A stretch of 64,000 bases of DNA from Hydrogenophaga sp. (GCF_019264445.1 NZ_JAHVAB010000058.1:110962-174961); one strand, 5' to 3'; counted from the first letter of the stretch, positions 42,213 to 50,926 are shown. A program made the numbers and translations. Notes: generated by a model from the letters alone, not told the origin.

Positions 42213-43406
42213 ATGAACGACGACCTGACCACCCGGCTGATCCACCACCCCTACAAGCCCCCTGAGGGCTTTGAGGCCATGGCACCGGGTGTGCACAAGG
42301 CGTCCACGGTTTTCTTCCCCAACGTCGAGGCGCTGCGCACCTACGACTGGAAAGACAAGAGCGGCTACACCTACGGGCTGCACGGCACGCCCACCACCTT
42401 CACACTCGAAGAACGCTTGGCCACGCTCGAAGGCGGCACGCATTGCATGCTGGCGCCCAGCGGCCTGGCGGTCATGACGCTGGTGGACATGGCGCTGCTG
42501 CGCACCGGTGACGAAATGCTGGTGCCCGACAACGCCTATGGCCCGGGCAAGGTGTTTGCCGAGGCCGAGCTGGCCGCCTGGGGCATCACGCACCGCAGCT
42601 ACGACCCCATGGACCCGGCCGATCTCGCCTGCAAGATCGGCCCGCAGACGCGCCTTGTGTGGCTCGAAGCCGCAGGCTCGATCACGCTGGAGTACCCGGA
42701 TATCCCGGCACTGGTGGCGCAGGTCCGCCAGGCCAATGCCGCGCGTGCGGGCGGACGTCCCATCGTTACCGCGCTGGACAACACCTGGGGCGCAGGCATC
42801 GCGTTTCAGCCGTTCGACCTGGGCGTGGATGTGTCCATCCAGGCATTGACCAAGTACCCCAGCGGTGGCGCCGATGTGTTGATGGGCTCGGTGATCACGC
42901 GCGACCCCGAGCTGCACCGGCAGATCCTGCTGACCCGCATGCGCCTGGGCATTGGCGTGGGTGCCAACGACGCCGAGCTGGTGCTGCGTGGATTGCCGAG
43001 CATGGCCCTGCGTTACCACGCGCAGGACGCCAGCACCCGTGAACTGGCCGCCTGGATGCAGCAACAGCCCGGCGTTGCGCAGGTGCTGCATCCCGCCCTG
43101 CCGGATTCACCCGGCCATGCCGCCTGGAAACGCGATGCCACGGCTGCCGCTTGCCTGTTCAGTGCGATATTCGATGCGTCCATTGCCCAGGCCCGTGTGG
43201 ACGCGTTCTGTGACAGCCTTCGCCTTTTCCGACTCGGCTGGAGCTGGGCGGGCCCGATCAGCCTGTGCGCACCCTACAAGCTGTCGTCGATCCGCCCCCA
43301 TGGCTGGTCGGGCGCTGGCGCTCTGGTACGCTTTGCCATCGGCCTGGAGTCCGTGGAAGACCTGCGCGCCGACCTGGCGCAGGCCCTGCGCGCCTTGCAT
43401 GCCTGA
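42213..43406 (+). CDS. metC: Cystathionine beta-lyase-like PLP enzyme
   Basis: PLP enzyme of the Cys/Met metabolism family, 397 residues, probably cleaving cystathionine to homocysteine, pyruvate and ammonia. The PLP-binding lysine is Lys214 in IQALTKYPSGGADVLMGS. TYGLHGTPTTFTLEERLATL and TALDNTWGAGIAFQPFDLG are the other conserved blocks. The N-terminal motif TRLIHHPYKPPEGFEAM is typical of the MetC branch. Cystathionine gamma-lyase or related lyases remain possible. It is six bases after the phosphoribosyltransferase gene and likely in the same operon. Confidence 0.85.
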   Translation: MNDDLTTRLIHHPYKPPEGFEAMAPGVHKASTVFFPNVEALRTYDWKDKSGYTYGLHGTPTTFTLEERLATLEGGTHCMLAPSGLAVMTLVDMALLRTGDEMLVPDNAYGPGKVFAEAELAAWGITHRSYDPMDPADLACKIGPQTRLVWLEAAGSITLEYPDIPALVAQVRQANAARAGGRPIVTALDNTWGAGIAFQPFDLGVDVSIQALTKYPSGGADVLMGSVITRDPELHRQILLTRMRLGIGVGANDAELVLRGLPSMALRYHAQDASTRELAAWMQQQPGVAQVLHPALPDSPGHAAWKRDATAAACLFSAIFDASIAQARVDAFCDSLRLFRLGWSWAGPISLCAPYKLSSIRPHGWSGAGALVRFAIGLESVEDLRADLAQALRALHA

Positions 43407-43440
43407 TCCCATCCTCTCATCACCGACCTGAAAGACTCCC

Positions 43441-43635
43441 TTGGCCACTCCCAATTACGGATACGAAAAGCGCCAGCGCGAGCTCGCCAAGAAGAAAAAG
43501 AAAGAGGACAAGCTCAAAGCCAAAGCCGCCGGGCGCCAGCACACCGATGGCGATGCACCCGATGCACAGGAAGAGGGCTCGCCCGACGTACCGGGTGGCG
43601 ACGCACCCGCCGGTGGCGACAGCGCGGCAGACTGA
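43441..43635 (+). CDS. Small conserved basic protein, function unknown
   Basis: Protein of 64 residues. The N-terminal half is strongly basic and helical (NYGYEKRQRELAKKKKKEDK, with more Lys up to residue 28). The C-terminal half is acidic, Gly/Pro/Asp-rich and probably disordered. A TTG start at 43441 gives MATPNYGYEKRQ, an N-terminus I recognise from small uncharacterised proteins in Burkholderiales. No motif suggests a function; nucleic-acid contact through the lysine-rich part is possible but unproven. Confidence 0.7.
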   Translation: MATPNYGYEKRQRELAKKKKKEDKLKAKAAGRQHTDGDAPDAQEEGSPDVPGGDAPAGGDSAAD

Positions 43636-43675
43636 GCCGCCCAGCCCGGCACCTCAACGCCGTGAGGCGATCCCC

Positions 43676-44755
43676 TCAGGTGGCGGGTGCCAGCGCCGTC
43701 TCGTGGGCCAGCAAGGCCTGCGCAGCGTTCGCCAGCGAGGCCGGCGAACGGTCTGAAAGCACCAGCGGCTGCGCTTGCGCAAACTGCGTGAAATTGCGCG
43801 AAATCGACTGGGCATACATCGGGTCGTAGTGCCCGGTCAGCAGCTCCAGTACGACCTCCGGCGTTCTGCCTTCACGCACCCTGTCGGTCCAGCTCGCCAC
43901 CACGGCTTTGCCGCGGAGCTCGGTCAGTGCCCCCAGGCGTTCGCAAAAGGCTTCGGGGTCTTTGACAAAGAAGTCGTAGTCTTCCAGCAGCAGCGCCACG
44001 CGCTCGTGGTCGTTCAGCTGCAAGTCCACGCAGGGGCTGGCGCGCATGGCGTCGATCAGCGCCTCGGGCACGCGCACATTGCCGACCTTCTTGCTTTCGC
44101 TTTCGACGTACACCACCCGCGCCGGGTCAAAGTGCCGCAGCGCGTCCCACACGAGGGAGTCGAAACGTTTCTGGCTGGGCTGCGCGACGCCCGGGATATG
44201 ACCCAACACCGAACTGCGGTGGTTGGCCAGGGCTTCCAGATCGAGCACCTGCGCGCCCTGGGCTGCGAGCGCATGCAGCAGGCGTGTTTTACCGCTGCCG
44301 GTCGGGCCGCACACCACACGGTACGACAAGCCCTGTGCCAGGGCGGGCAGGGCTTCCAGCAGCGCCGCGCGTGAGCTCTTGTAGCCACCCTCGATCAACG
44401 TGACCTGAAAGCCGATGGCACCCAGGATCGTGGCCAGCGCGCCGCTGCGGTTGCCCCCGCGCCAGCAGTACAGCAGGGGCTTCCATCCCTTGGGCTTGTC
44501 GATCACCTCGCGCTCAATGTGGGCCGCGATGTTGCGCGCAGAGAGCGCTGCGCCGCGCTTCTTGGCCTCAAAGGGATTGACCTGCTTGTACATCGTGCCG
44601 ATGTCGATGCGCTGCTGGTTGTTCAGCGTGGGCCAGTTCACGGCCCCGGGCAGGTGGTCGAGGGCGTACTCGTCTTCGGTGCGCGCATCAATGAGCGTGT
44701 CGAAGTCGTGGAGACGGGCAAGCGCCTCGGTGGCGTTGAGGGTGCGGACAGGCAT
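43676..44755 (-). CDS. selU: tRNA 2-selenouridine synthase
   Basis: SelU/MnmH, 359 residues, converts 2-thiouridine to 2-selenouridine at the wobble position of some tRNAs through a geranylated intermediate. The N-terminal rhodanese domain has the active-site Cys97 in LLYCWRGGNRSG. A P-loop, GPTGSGKT near residue 150, starts the C-terminal domain, and NHRSSVLG follows. The selenophosphate synthetase gene selD, needed for selenation, is not in the window. It faces away from the small basic protein gene and is followed upstream by the arylesterase gene on the same strand with six bases between. Confidence 0.92.
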   Translation of the reverse strand: MPVRTLNATEALARLHDFDTLIDARTEDEYALDHLPGAVNWPTLNNQQRIDIGTMYKQVNPFEAKKRGAALSARNIAAHIEREVIDKPKGWKPLLYCWRGGNRSGALATILGAIGFQVTLIEGGYKSSRAALLEALPALAQGLSYRVVCGPTGSGKTRLLHALAAQGAQVLDLEALANHRSSVLGHIPGVAQPSQKRFDSLVWDALRHFDPARVVYVESESKKVGNVRVPEALIDAMRASPCVDLQLNDHERVALLLEDYDFFVKDPEAFCERLGALTELRGKAVVASWTDRVREGRTPEVVLELLTGHYDPMYAQSISRNFTQFAQAQPLVLSDRSPASLANAAQALLAHETALAPAT

Positions 44756-44761
44756 GTCCGA

Positions 44762-45436
44762 TTATCGAGCCGCGAGCAACTTGCGCAGCTCGGGCCAGAC
44801 GTTGGCGAGCATGGTGGGCTGCGCCGTCTCGTTGGGGTGAATGCGGTCGGCCTGAAAGAGGGCAGTGGGGTCCTTGGTGTCGGCCACGTCTTTGAGAAAG
44901 AAGGGCACAAGGGCGGTCTTCTCGGCCTTGGCAACGGTGGTGAACACGTCGCGGAACTCCTGTGCGTACTTCGCGCCGTAGTTGGGCGGCATTTCCATGC
45001 CCAGCAGCAAGACCTTGGCGCCGGCATCGCGTGCCATGCGCGTCATGGCGGCGAGGTTGTCGCGCGTCATGTTGAGGGGCAGTCCGCGCAGCGCGTCGTT
45101 GCCGCCGAGCTCGATGACCACCAGCGCTGGCTGGTGTTGCTTGAGCAGCGCCGCGATCCGTGAGCGCCCGCCCGAGGTGGTGTCGCCGCTGATGCTGGCA
45201 TTCACCACGCGGGCGCGAACTTTTTCGCGCTTCAGACGCTCATCCAGAAGGGCGACCCAGCCGGTGCCGCGCTTGAGTCCGTATTCGGCGCTGAGGGAAT
45301 CGCCCACCACCAGGATGACGGGGTCGGCGGGTGTCTGAGCAAGGGTGAAGCCTGAAGACCCTGCAGCGGCGAGTGCGCACAGCGCAATGGCCAGCGCGTT
45401 AAAGTGACGGCGTTTCAACTTGAGAAGTCCTTCCAT
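44762..45436 (-). CDS. tesA: Periplasmic GDSL arylesterase/lysophospholipase (TesA-like)
   Basis: SGNH hydrolase, 224 residues, like TesA (thioesterase I/protease I/lysophospholipase L1). The signal peptide covers about residues 1-34. Block I is GDSLSAEYG with nucleophile Ser47; block II VVNASISGDTTSGG; block III IELGGNDALRGLP; block V DRIHPNETAQ with the catalytic His and Asp. The ATG at 45436 shares the CATG at 45434-45437 with the ATG of the divergent ABC gene. A later in-frame TTG could also start a slightly shorter signal peptide. It lies next to selU on the same strand. Confidence 0.9.
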   Translation of the reverse strand: MEGLLKLKRRHFNALAIALCALAAAGSSGFTLAQTPADPVILVVGDSLSAEYGLKRGTGWVALLDERLKREKVRARVVNASISGDTTSGGRSRIAALLKQHQPALVVIELGGNDALRGLPLNMTRDNLAAMTRMARDAGAKVLLLGMEMPPNYGAKYAQEFRDVFTTVAKAEKTALVPFFLKDVADTKDPTALFQADRIHPNETAQPTMLANVWPELRKLLAAR

Positions 45437-46115
45437 GTCCGATGTGATGATTGCGGTCCAGCATGTGTTCAAGTCCGTGACCGACTCCACCGGCTCCCTG
45501 ACGATTCTGCGCGATATCGATTTTTCCTTGAAGAAGGGCGAAACCGCGGCCATCGTTGGCGCATCCGGCTCGGGCAAGAGCACGCTGCTGTCCATCGTTG
45601 CGGGGTTGGACACGCCCACCAGCGGCACAGTTCACATCGATGGCGTCGATTTGTTCGCCATGAACGAAGACGAACGCGCCGCGCTGCGTTCACAGAAGGT
45701 GGGCTTTGTGTTTCAGAGCTTTCAGCTGCTGGGCAACCTCACGGCGCTGGAGAACGTGATGCTGCCGCTGGAGCTTGCAGGCCGGCGCGATGCGCGCGCC
45801 ACCGCCACGCAGATGTTGCAGCGCGTGGGGCTGGGTGAGCGGCTTTCCAGCTACCCCAAGGTGCTCTCAGGCGGGGAGCAGCAGCGCGTGGCGCTGGCCC
45901 GCGCCTTTGTGGTGCAGCCCGCCGTGCTGCTGGCCGACGAGCCCACCGGCAGCCTGGACTTTGCCACCGGCGGCAAGATCATGGAGCTGATGTTCGAGCT
46001 CAACCGCGAGCAAGGGACCACGCTCGTGCTGGTGACGCACGACCGAGGCATTGCCCAGCGCTGTGAGCGTCGCATCACGATCGAGGCGGGGCAGGTCGCG
46101 GCCGAGCCCGCCTGA
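45435..46115 (+). CDS. YbbA-like ABC transporter ATP-binding protein, orphan
   Basis: ABC ATPase of the MacB/LolD-like group, 226 residues. Walker A is GASGSGKST at 42-50; Q-loop VGFVFQSFQLLGNLTALENV; signature LSGGEQQRVALARA; Walker B VLLADEPTGSLD; H-loop VLVTHD. In E. coli, ybbA is divergent from tesA and is followed by the permease gene ybbP. Here the tesA side is conserved, but the next gene is a convergent thioredoxin gene and no permease is found in the window. An ATG four codons later (45447) is an alternative start. Confidence 0.92.
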   Translation: MSDVMIAVQHVFKSVTDSTGSLTILRDIDFSLKKGETAAIVGASGSGKSTLLSIVAGLDTPTSGTVHIDGVDLFAMNEDERAALRSQKVGFVFQSFQLLGNLTALENVMLPLELAGRRDARATATQMLQRVGLGERLSSYPKVLSGGEQQRVALARAFVVQPAVLLADEPTGSLDFATGGKIMELMFELNREQGTTLVLVTHDRGIAQRCERRITIEAGQVAAEPA

Positions 46116-46121
46116 GCGCAC

Positions 46122-46463
46122 TCAAGCGGCGGTGCGCAGCCGCTGCCACAACGCCAGCGCTTCTGCGTCGACTCCAGTGGCGCTGTTCGTCTGGTGGCTG
46201 AGGGTTTCGATCAGGCGCGTCAGCAGGTCGAGCTTGGGCAGCACCGGCCCATGGAAGAGCACCTGATCGCCGCGGCCCACCAGCAGCGTGGGCAGGGTGT
46301 CCACGTCCAGGTCACCGAGCAGCTCGGCCTCGTCTTCAATGTCCAGCCAGCGCCACCGCACGTGCGGCAGCGTGCGGGCGATGTCGTCCATCACCGGATG
46401 CCATTCCCTGCAGGTGCCGCACCATTGGGCACACAGGCAGATCACGTGCAACTCAGCGCCCAA
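46122..46463 (-). CDS. Thioredoxin-family protein
   Basis: Thioredoxin fold of 113 residues with the active site WCGTC at residues 14-18, in place of the canonical WCGPC. The cis-proline segment VDTLPTLLVGRGDQ is present. No signal peptide or membrane anchor is visible, so it seems cytoplasmic unless the start is wrong. The start is a TTG at 46463 after an AGGGGG site, overlapping the stop of the triheme cytochrome gene, so it is translationally coupled to it. A role in cytochrome or other periplasmic redox work is suggested by the operon, but the predicted location argues against it. Confidence 0.8.
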   Translation of the reverse strand: MGAELHVICLCAQWCGTCREWHPVMDDIARTLPHVRWRWLDIEDEAELLGDLDVDTLPTLLVGRGDQVLFHGPVLPKLDLLTRLIETLSHQTNSATGVDAEALALWQRLRTAA

Positions 46464-47790
46464 GCGGCCCCCTGAGTTGCTGAACGTCCAGGGCGCTGAC
46501 CGGGGGGGCCTGGTTGCCCCATTGCGTGCGCACGAAGGTGAGCACATCGGCCAGCTCGCTGTCGCTGAGTTGCAGCACGAAAGGCGGCATGCCGAAAGGC
46601 CTGGGATGGCCTTCGGTGGCGGGTGCAAAGCCACCGTTCAGCACGATCTGCACCAGGTTCGCAGGCGAGGCCATGGTGACGGTTCGGTTGCCCGCCAGGG
46701 CGGGATACGCCAGTGCGCCGTTGCTCATCACCCCTTCACCTTGTTGGCCATGGCACTGCGCGCAGTGCTGCTCGTATTGCCGGGCACCTGCCGTGATGGC
46801 GCGGGTGTCGGGAGCAGGGGGTTTTTGCGTGCGGGATGGCGCGGGCACGGGCAACTGCTTCAGATAGGTGGCCATGGCCGTGAGGTCCTGGGGGGTCCAG
46901 TGCTGCGTGCTGTGTTGCACCACCTCGGCCATGGGGCCGGACACGATGGCGTCTCTGGCGCGGCCGTCTTTGAACAGCGCCACGATGTCTTCGACAGACC
47001 AGGTTTGAAGACCCGCCTCGGCAGGGTCGAGCAGCGACGGTGCGTACCAGCGCTGCATGGGAATCAGGCCACCGGACAGGCCCAGCATGTCGCCCTGGCC
47101 GCCCAGGGCGTTGCGCGGCACATGGCAGGCACTGCAATGGCCCAGGCCGTTGACAAGGTAGGCGCCGCGCAGCATCTCGGGTGCGCGCGCCGCCGAGGTC
47201 GGCGGGGCTTCGGGTCCGGCCGAGAAGTAGAGCGTGCGCCAGGCCTTGAGCGCCAGCTGGGTGTTGTAGGGCCAGCTCACGTCGTGCGCGGGCACGGCCT
47301 CCTCAGCCGGGGGGAGGGTTCGGAAATAGGCGTAAAGCGCGTCGCTGTCCTCGCGGGTGATCCATGTCGTGTTGTTGTACGGGAAGGCCGGGTTGAGCCA
47401 TCGGCCGTCGGGGCCCTGGCCGTGGTGCATGGCGCGCCAGAAATCATCGGCGCTCCATTGGCCCAGACCACTGTCACCAGGCGTGAGGTTGCTGCCATAC
47501 ACGGTGCCAAACGGCGTGGACAAGGCGTATCCGCCGGCAAATGGCGCGCCGCCGCGAGCGGTGTGACAGGCCTGGCAATTGCCCAGCACCGAGAGATAGC
47601 GCCCGCGCTCGATGGTGTGGGGGTCGCGCAGGTCGACGGCCTGCTCGGCGGGTGCCACCGCGATGGGCTGGGCTGGCCAGCCCCGCCAGGCCAGCACCAT
47701 CACACCGGTCAGCAGCGTCGCCCCGGCCATGAGCTTCACCAGGCGCGCCCAACGGATTGAATGTGACCGCGAGGTGGCAGCGGCGCTCAT
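46453..47790 (-). CDS. Membrane-anchored triheme c-type cytochrome
   Basis: Electron-transfer protein of 445 residues with three CXXCH haem sites: CQACH (72-76), CSACH (219-223) and CAQCH (343-347). An N-terminal hydrophobic segment (LVKLMAGATLLTGVMVLAW, about 17-35) exports and probably anchors it. The sequence pattern (ERGRYLSVLGNCQACHTARG, TPFGTVYGSNLTPGDSGLGQ) is that of cytochrome subunits of periplasmic alcohol, aldehyde or sugar-acid dehydrogenases, but no dehydrogenase subunit is in the cluster. The ATG at 47790 overlaps the stop of the upstream cytochrome gene (ATGA). Confidence 0.88.
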   Translation of the reverse strand: MSAAATSRSHSIRWARLVKLMAGATLLTGVMVLAWRGWPAQPIAVAPAEQAVDLRDPHTIERGRYLSVLGNCQACHTARGGAPFAGGYALSTPFGTVYGSNLTPGDSGLGQWSADDFWRAMHHGQGPDGRWLNPAFPYNNTTWITREDSDALYAYFRTLPPAEEAVPAHDVSWPYNTQLALKAWRTLYFSAGPEAPPTSAARAPEMLRGAYLVNGLGHCSACHVPRNALGGQGDMLGLSGGLIPMQRWYAPSLLDPAEAGLQTWSVEDIVALFKDGRARDAIVSGPMAEVVQHSTQHWTPQDLTAMATYLKQLPVPAPSRTQKPPAPDTRAITAGARQYEQHCAQCHGQQGEGVMSNGALAYPALAGNRTVTMASPANLVQIVLNGGFAPATEGHPRPFGMPPFVLQLSDSELADVLTFVRTQWGNQAPPVSALDVQQLRGPLGR

Positions 47791-48548
47791 GGTCGGCCTC
47801 CTGCCCGGGGTGGCTGCGCGCTGCCGCAAGACAGGGGCAGCGGCGTTGCGCTGGGCGCCACCGCATGTGTGTTGGCCGGCAGGCGCTGTGTGGACAGCCA
47901 CGCGCTCACGGCAGAAATGTCCTGGATGTCCAGGCGCTGGGCGATGTCGGCCATGCAGTCGGGCGCGTGCGCCTTGCGTTGGCCGGTGCGCCAGGCGCCG
48001 AGCTGGGCGTTGATGTAGTCGCGCGGCAGGCCGAGCAGACCCGGCGTGGCGGGCTGGACACCCGTGAGCGCTGCGCCGTGGCAGGCCGCGCAGGCCGGCA
48101 GGCGACGCGCTGTGTCGCCGCGCAGGGCCAGCTGTTCACCGCGTTGCAGGTCCTGAGGCGTGGCGTCCACCCGGGCCGGCGCGGGGTAGGGCACGTCCAT
48201 GGCGGCGAAGTGTTCTGCGATCTCCAGCAGGTAGGCGTCGCTCAGCGGGTCCACCATCTGCGTCATGAGGCGGTAGGTGCGGCGGCCATCGCGAAAGTGC
48301 AGCAGCTGGTTGTACAGGTAGCCGGCTGGTTTGCCGGCCAGGCGCGGGTAGTAACCATCGGGCGCGGCGCGGCCCTGCACGCCGTGGCAGGCGGTGCAGG
48401 CCAGCATGCGCTGGGCCATCGTGTCTTCGAAGCGGGGTGCCTGAGCGGCGGCGGGCCAGGCCATGAACATGACCGCGAGCCACAGCAGGGCAGACCATCG
48501 GTGGCGTGGTGTCGAATGGGGAAAAAGGGTCTTCAAGGCAAGGCGCAT
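47787..48548 (-). CDS. Diheme cytochrome c, c4-like
   Basis: Secreted cytochrome of 253 residues with two CXXCH motifs, CTACH (51-55) and CAACH (153-157), in two similar domains as in cytochrome c4. The signal peptide (LLWLAVMFMAWPAAAQA) ends near residue 37. YYPRLAGKPAGYLYNQLLHF is the typical c4 signature. The C-terminal about 35 residues (ANTHAVAPSATPLPLSCGSA) are an unusual Pro/Ala-rich tail. First gene of a three-gene operon with the triheme cytochrome and the thioredoxin. It is divergent from the MocR regulator gene. Confidence 0.86.
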   Translation of the reverse strand: MRLALKTLFPHSTPRHRWSALLWLAVMFMAWPAAAQAPRFEDTMAQRMLACTACHGVQGRAAPDGYYPRLAGKPAGYLYNQLLHFRDGRRTYRLMTQMVDPLSDAYLLEIAEHFAAMDVPYPAPARVDATPQDLQRGEQLALRGDTARRLPACAACHGAALTGVQPATPGLLGLPRDYINAQLGAWRTGQRKAHAPDCMADIAQRLDIQDISAVSAWLSTQRLPANTHAVAPSATPLPLSCGSAQPPRAGGRP

Positions 48549-48731
48549 GGGAGGTGGGAGCCGGGTGGCTGCGGTTCGGTTCCGGCCCTGGGGTGTCGGG
48601 TCAGAACGCCTGGAGGGATCTTGGCGCCGATCCATCTGAGCAGCAAGATTCAGTTTTATTGAAAATACACCAGATCAGATGCACAAGACGCACGCTCAAC
48701 ATTCATCCACCAGCCACAAGACGCCCTGTCC

Positions 48732-50156
48732 ATGAGCAGCGAACGCCTCCACCGCTATCAACAACTGGCCGAAGACATCGCCGACGGCATTCGCGCCGGT
48801 GTGTTGCGCCCTGGCGACCGGCTGCCCTCGGTGCGCGAGACGTGCGCACAGCGTGCGGTGAGCCCTTCCACGGTGTTTCAGGCTTACGGACAACTGGAGC
48901 TCCAGGGCCTGGTGGAGGCGCGCGCGCGTTCGGGTTTCTTTGTGCGCGCCACGCGCCGACCCAGGCGCGCTGCCTTGCAGGCGGCGCAGCCCGCGTCGGC
49001 GGCCACGCCGGTGGCGATCAGCGACCTGGTGTTCGATCTGCTGGGCTCCACGCGCGACGCCGACGTGGTGCCCCTGGGCTCGGCTTTTGCGGCGCCGCAC
49101 CTGTTTCCCTTTGACGCATTGGCGCGCAGCGGGGCGCGCGCCATGCGAAGGCTGCCGCCGCACCGGATCACCGGCGCCCTGACGGCCGGGGACGAAGGCC
49201 TGCGGCAGGCGCTGGCTCGCCGCTACGCCCTGCACGGCGTGCCACTGGCCGCGGGCGAACTCGTCATCACCAACGGTGCCATGGAGGCGCTCAACCTGTG
49301 TTTGCAGGCGGTCACGAAACCCGGCGACGTGGTGGTGGTGGAGTCGCCCACGTTTTATGCCGCGCTGCAGGCGCTGGAGCGCTTGCACCTCAAGGCGGTC
49401 GAGGTGGCCACCGATCCGCACGAAGGTGTGGACCTCGACGCCCTGGCCCGCTTGCTGGACCGCCAGCGCGTGGCCGCCTGCTGGTTCATGCCCAACTTTC
49501 AGAACCCGCTGGGAGCGCTCATGCCGCCGGCCCGCAAGCAGGCGCTGGTGGAGCTGCTGGCGCGCCACCAGGTGCCGCTGATTGAGGACGATGTGTATGG
49601 CGAGCTGCATGCCGGCGCGCGCCGCCCACCGCCTGCCAAAGCGTTTGACCGCGAAGGCGGGGTGTTGCATTGCTCGTCGTTTTCCAAGTGCCTGGCACCC
49701 GGCTACCGCGTGGGCTGGGCGGCCGCAGGCCGCTACGTCGGTACGGTGGAGCGCCTGAAGATGTCGAGCTCGCTGGCCACGGCCATCGCGCCGCAGCTCG
49801 CGCTGGCGGACTACCTGGCCCAAGGTGGTTTTGACCGCCATTTGCGCCGCCTTCGCGAGGCCCTGGCCACCCAGCAGCAGCACGCACAGCGCCTGGTGGC
49901 GCGGCACTTTCCGGCCGGCACCCGCGTCACGCGGCCGTTGGGCGGGTACTTTGTGTGGCTGGAGCTGCCGCCTGGCGTGGACGCGCTTGCGCTGCACCAC
50001 CGAGCGCGGGCGCACCGCATCAGCACCGCGCCGGGCGTGCTGTTTTCGGCCGACCGGCGCTTCACGCACCACCTGCGCCTCAACGTGGGGCACCCCGGCG
50101 ATCCGCGTTTCGAAGCTGCGCTGCGCCTGCTCGGCGAGCTCGCTCATGCCGCGTGA
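48732..50156 (+). CDS. MocR-type regulator (GntR helix-turn-helix plus aminotransferase)
   Basis: MocR/GabR/PdxR-like transcription factor, 474 residues. The N-terminal GntR winged helix (DGIRAGVLRPGDRLPSVRET, then SPSTVFQAYGQLELQGLVEA) covers about residues 5-75. A fold-type I aminotransferase domain follows, with the PLP lysine near residue 319 in CSSFSKCLAPGYRVGW. Family members sense PLP or an amino compound and control pyridoxal or amino-acid genes. Here the only divergent neighbour is the cytochrome operon, whose link to PLP is unclear. The start follows an AT-rich 183-base gap. Confidence 0.9.
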   Translation: MSSERLHRYQQLAEDIADGIRAGVLRPGDRLPSVRETCAQRAVSPSTVFQAYGQLELQGLVEARARSGFFVRATRRPRRAALQAAQPASAATPVAISDLVFDLLGSTRDADVVPLGSAFAAPHLFPFDALARSGARAMRRLPPHRITGALTAGDEGLRQALARRYALHGVPLAAGELVITNGAMEALNLCLQAVTKPGDVVVVESPTFYAALQALERLHLKAVEVATDPHEGVDLDALARLLDRQRVAACWFMPNFQNPLGALMPPARKQALVELLARHQVPLIEDDVYGELHAGARRPPPAKAFDREGGVLHCSSFSKCLAPGYRVGWAAAGRYVGTVERLKMSSSLATAIAPQLALADYLAQGGFDRHLRRLREALATQQQHAQRLVARHFPAGTRVTRPLGGYFVWLELPPGVDALALHHRARAHRISTAPGVLFSADRRFTHHLRLNVGHPGDPRFEAALRLLGELAHAA

Positions 50157-50182
50157 AGACGGCCTGCGTCGATAATCGCCGC

Positions 50183-50926
50183 ATGTCATCCCCCAAAGTG
50201 CTGTTCGGCTTTCACGCCGTGGGCGTGCGCCTGAAAACCGCGCCGCAATCGATCATCGAGATCTACTACGAGCCCACGCGGCGCGACGCGCGCATGCGCC
50301 AGTTTCTGGACAAGGCCCGCGAAGCCAACGCCCGGCTGATCGAAGCCGACGGCCTGCGCATCGCCAAGCTCGCCGGCAGCCATGGTCACCAGGGCGTGGC
50401 CGCGCGCGTGGAGGCGGTGGCGCAGGTGCGCTCGCTCGACGACCTGCTGGAGCAGCTCGAACCCACCGGCATCCCGCCGTTGTTGCTGGTGCTCGACGGC
50501 ATCACCGATCCCCACAACCTGGGCGCCTGCCTGCGCGTGGCCGATGGCGCGGGCGCGCACGCGGTGATCGCCCCCAAGGACCACGCTGCCGGCATCAACG
50601 CCACCGTGGCCAAGGTGGCCAGCGGCGCGGCCGAGACCATGCCGTATTTCATGGTGACCAACCTGGCGCGCACGCTGGGCGAGCTCAAGGAGCGCAACAT
50701 CTGGGTCATCGGCACCAGCGACGACGCCCCCAAGACGCTGTACCAGGTGGATCTCAAGGGCCCGGTCGCGCTCGTGCTGGGCGCCGAAGGCGCGGGCATG
50801 CGCCAGCTCACGCGCAAGACCTGCGACGAACTCGTGAGCATTCCCATGGCCGGCGCGGTGGAAAGCCTGAACGTGTCCGTGGCCAGCGGTGTGTGCCTGT
50901 ACGAGGCGCTGCGTCAGCGCAGCTGA
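50183..50926 (+). CDS. rlmB: 23S rRNA (guanosine-2'-O-)-methyltransferase RlmB
   Basis: SpoU-family knotted methyltransferase, 247 residues, that methylates G2251 of 23S rRNA. The N-terminal L30e-like substrate-binding part starts with VLFGFHAVGVRLKTAPQSI. SPOUT motifs are LVLDGITDPHNLGACLRVAD (motif 1), LVLGAEGAGMRQLTRKTCDE (motif 2) and IPMAGAVESLNVSVASGVCL (motif 3). ATG at 50183, 27 bases after the MocR stop. Its 3' end overlaps the convergent prepilin-like gene by 13 bases. Confidence 0.95.
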   Translation: MSSPKVLFGFHAVGVRLKTAPQSIIEIYYEPTRRDARMRQFLDKAREANARLIEADGLRIAKLAGSHGHQGVAARVEAVAQVRSLDDLLEQLEPTGIPPLLLVLDGITDPHNLGACLRVADGAGAHAVIAPKDHAAGINATVAKVASGAAETMPYFMVTNLARTLGELKERNIWVIGTSDDAPKTLYQVDLKGPVALVLGAEGAGMRQLTRKTCDELVSIPMAGAVESLNVSVASGVCLYEALRQRS

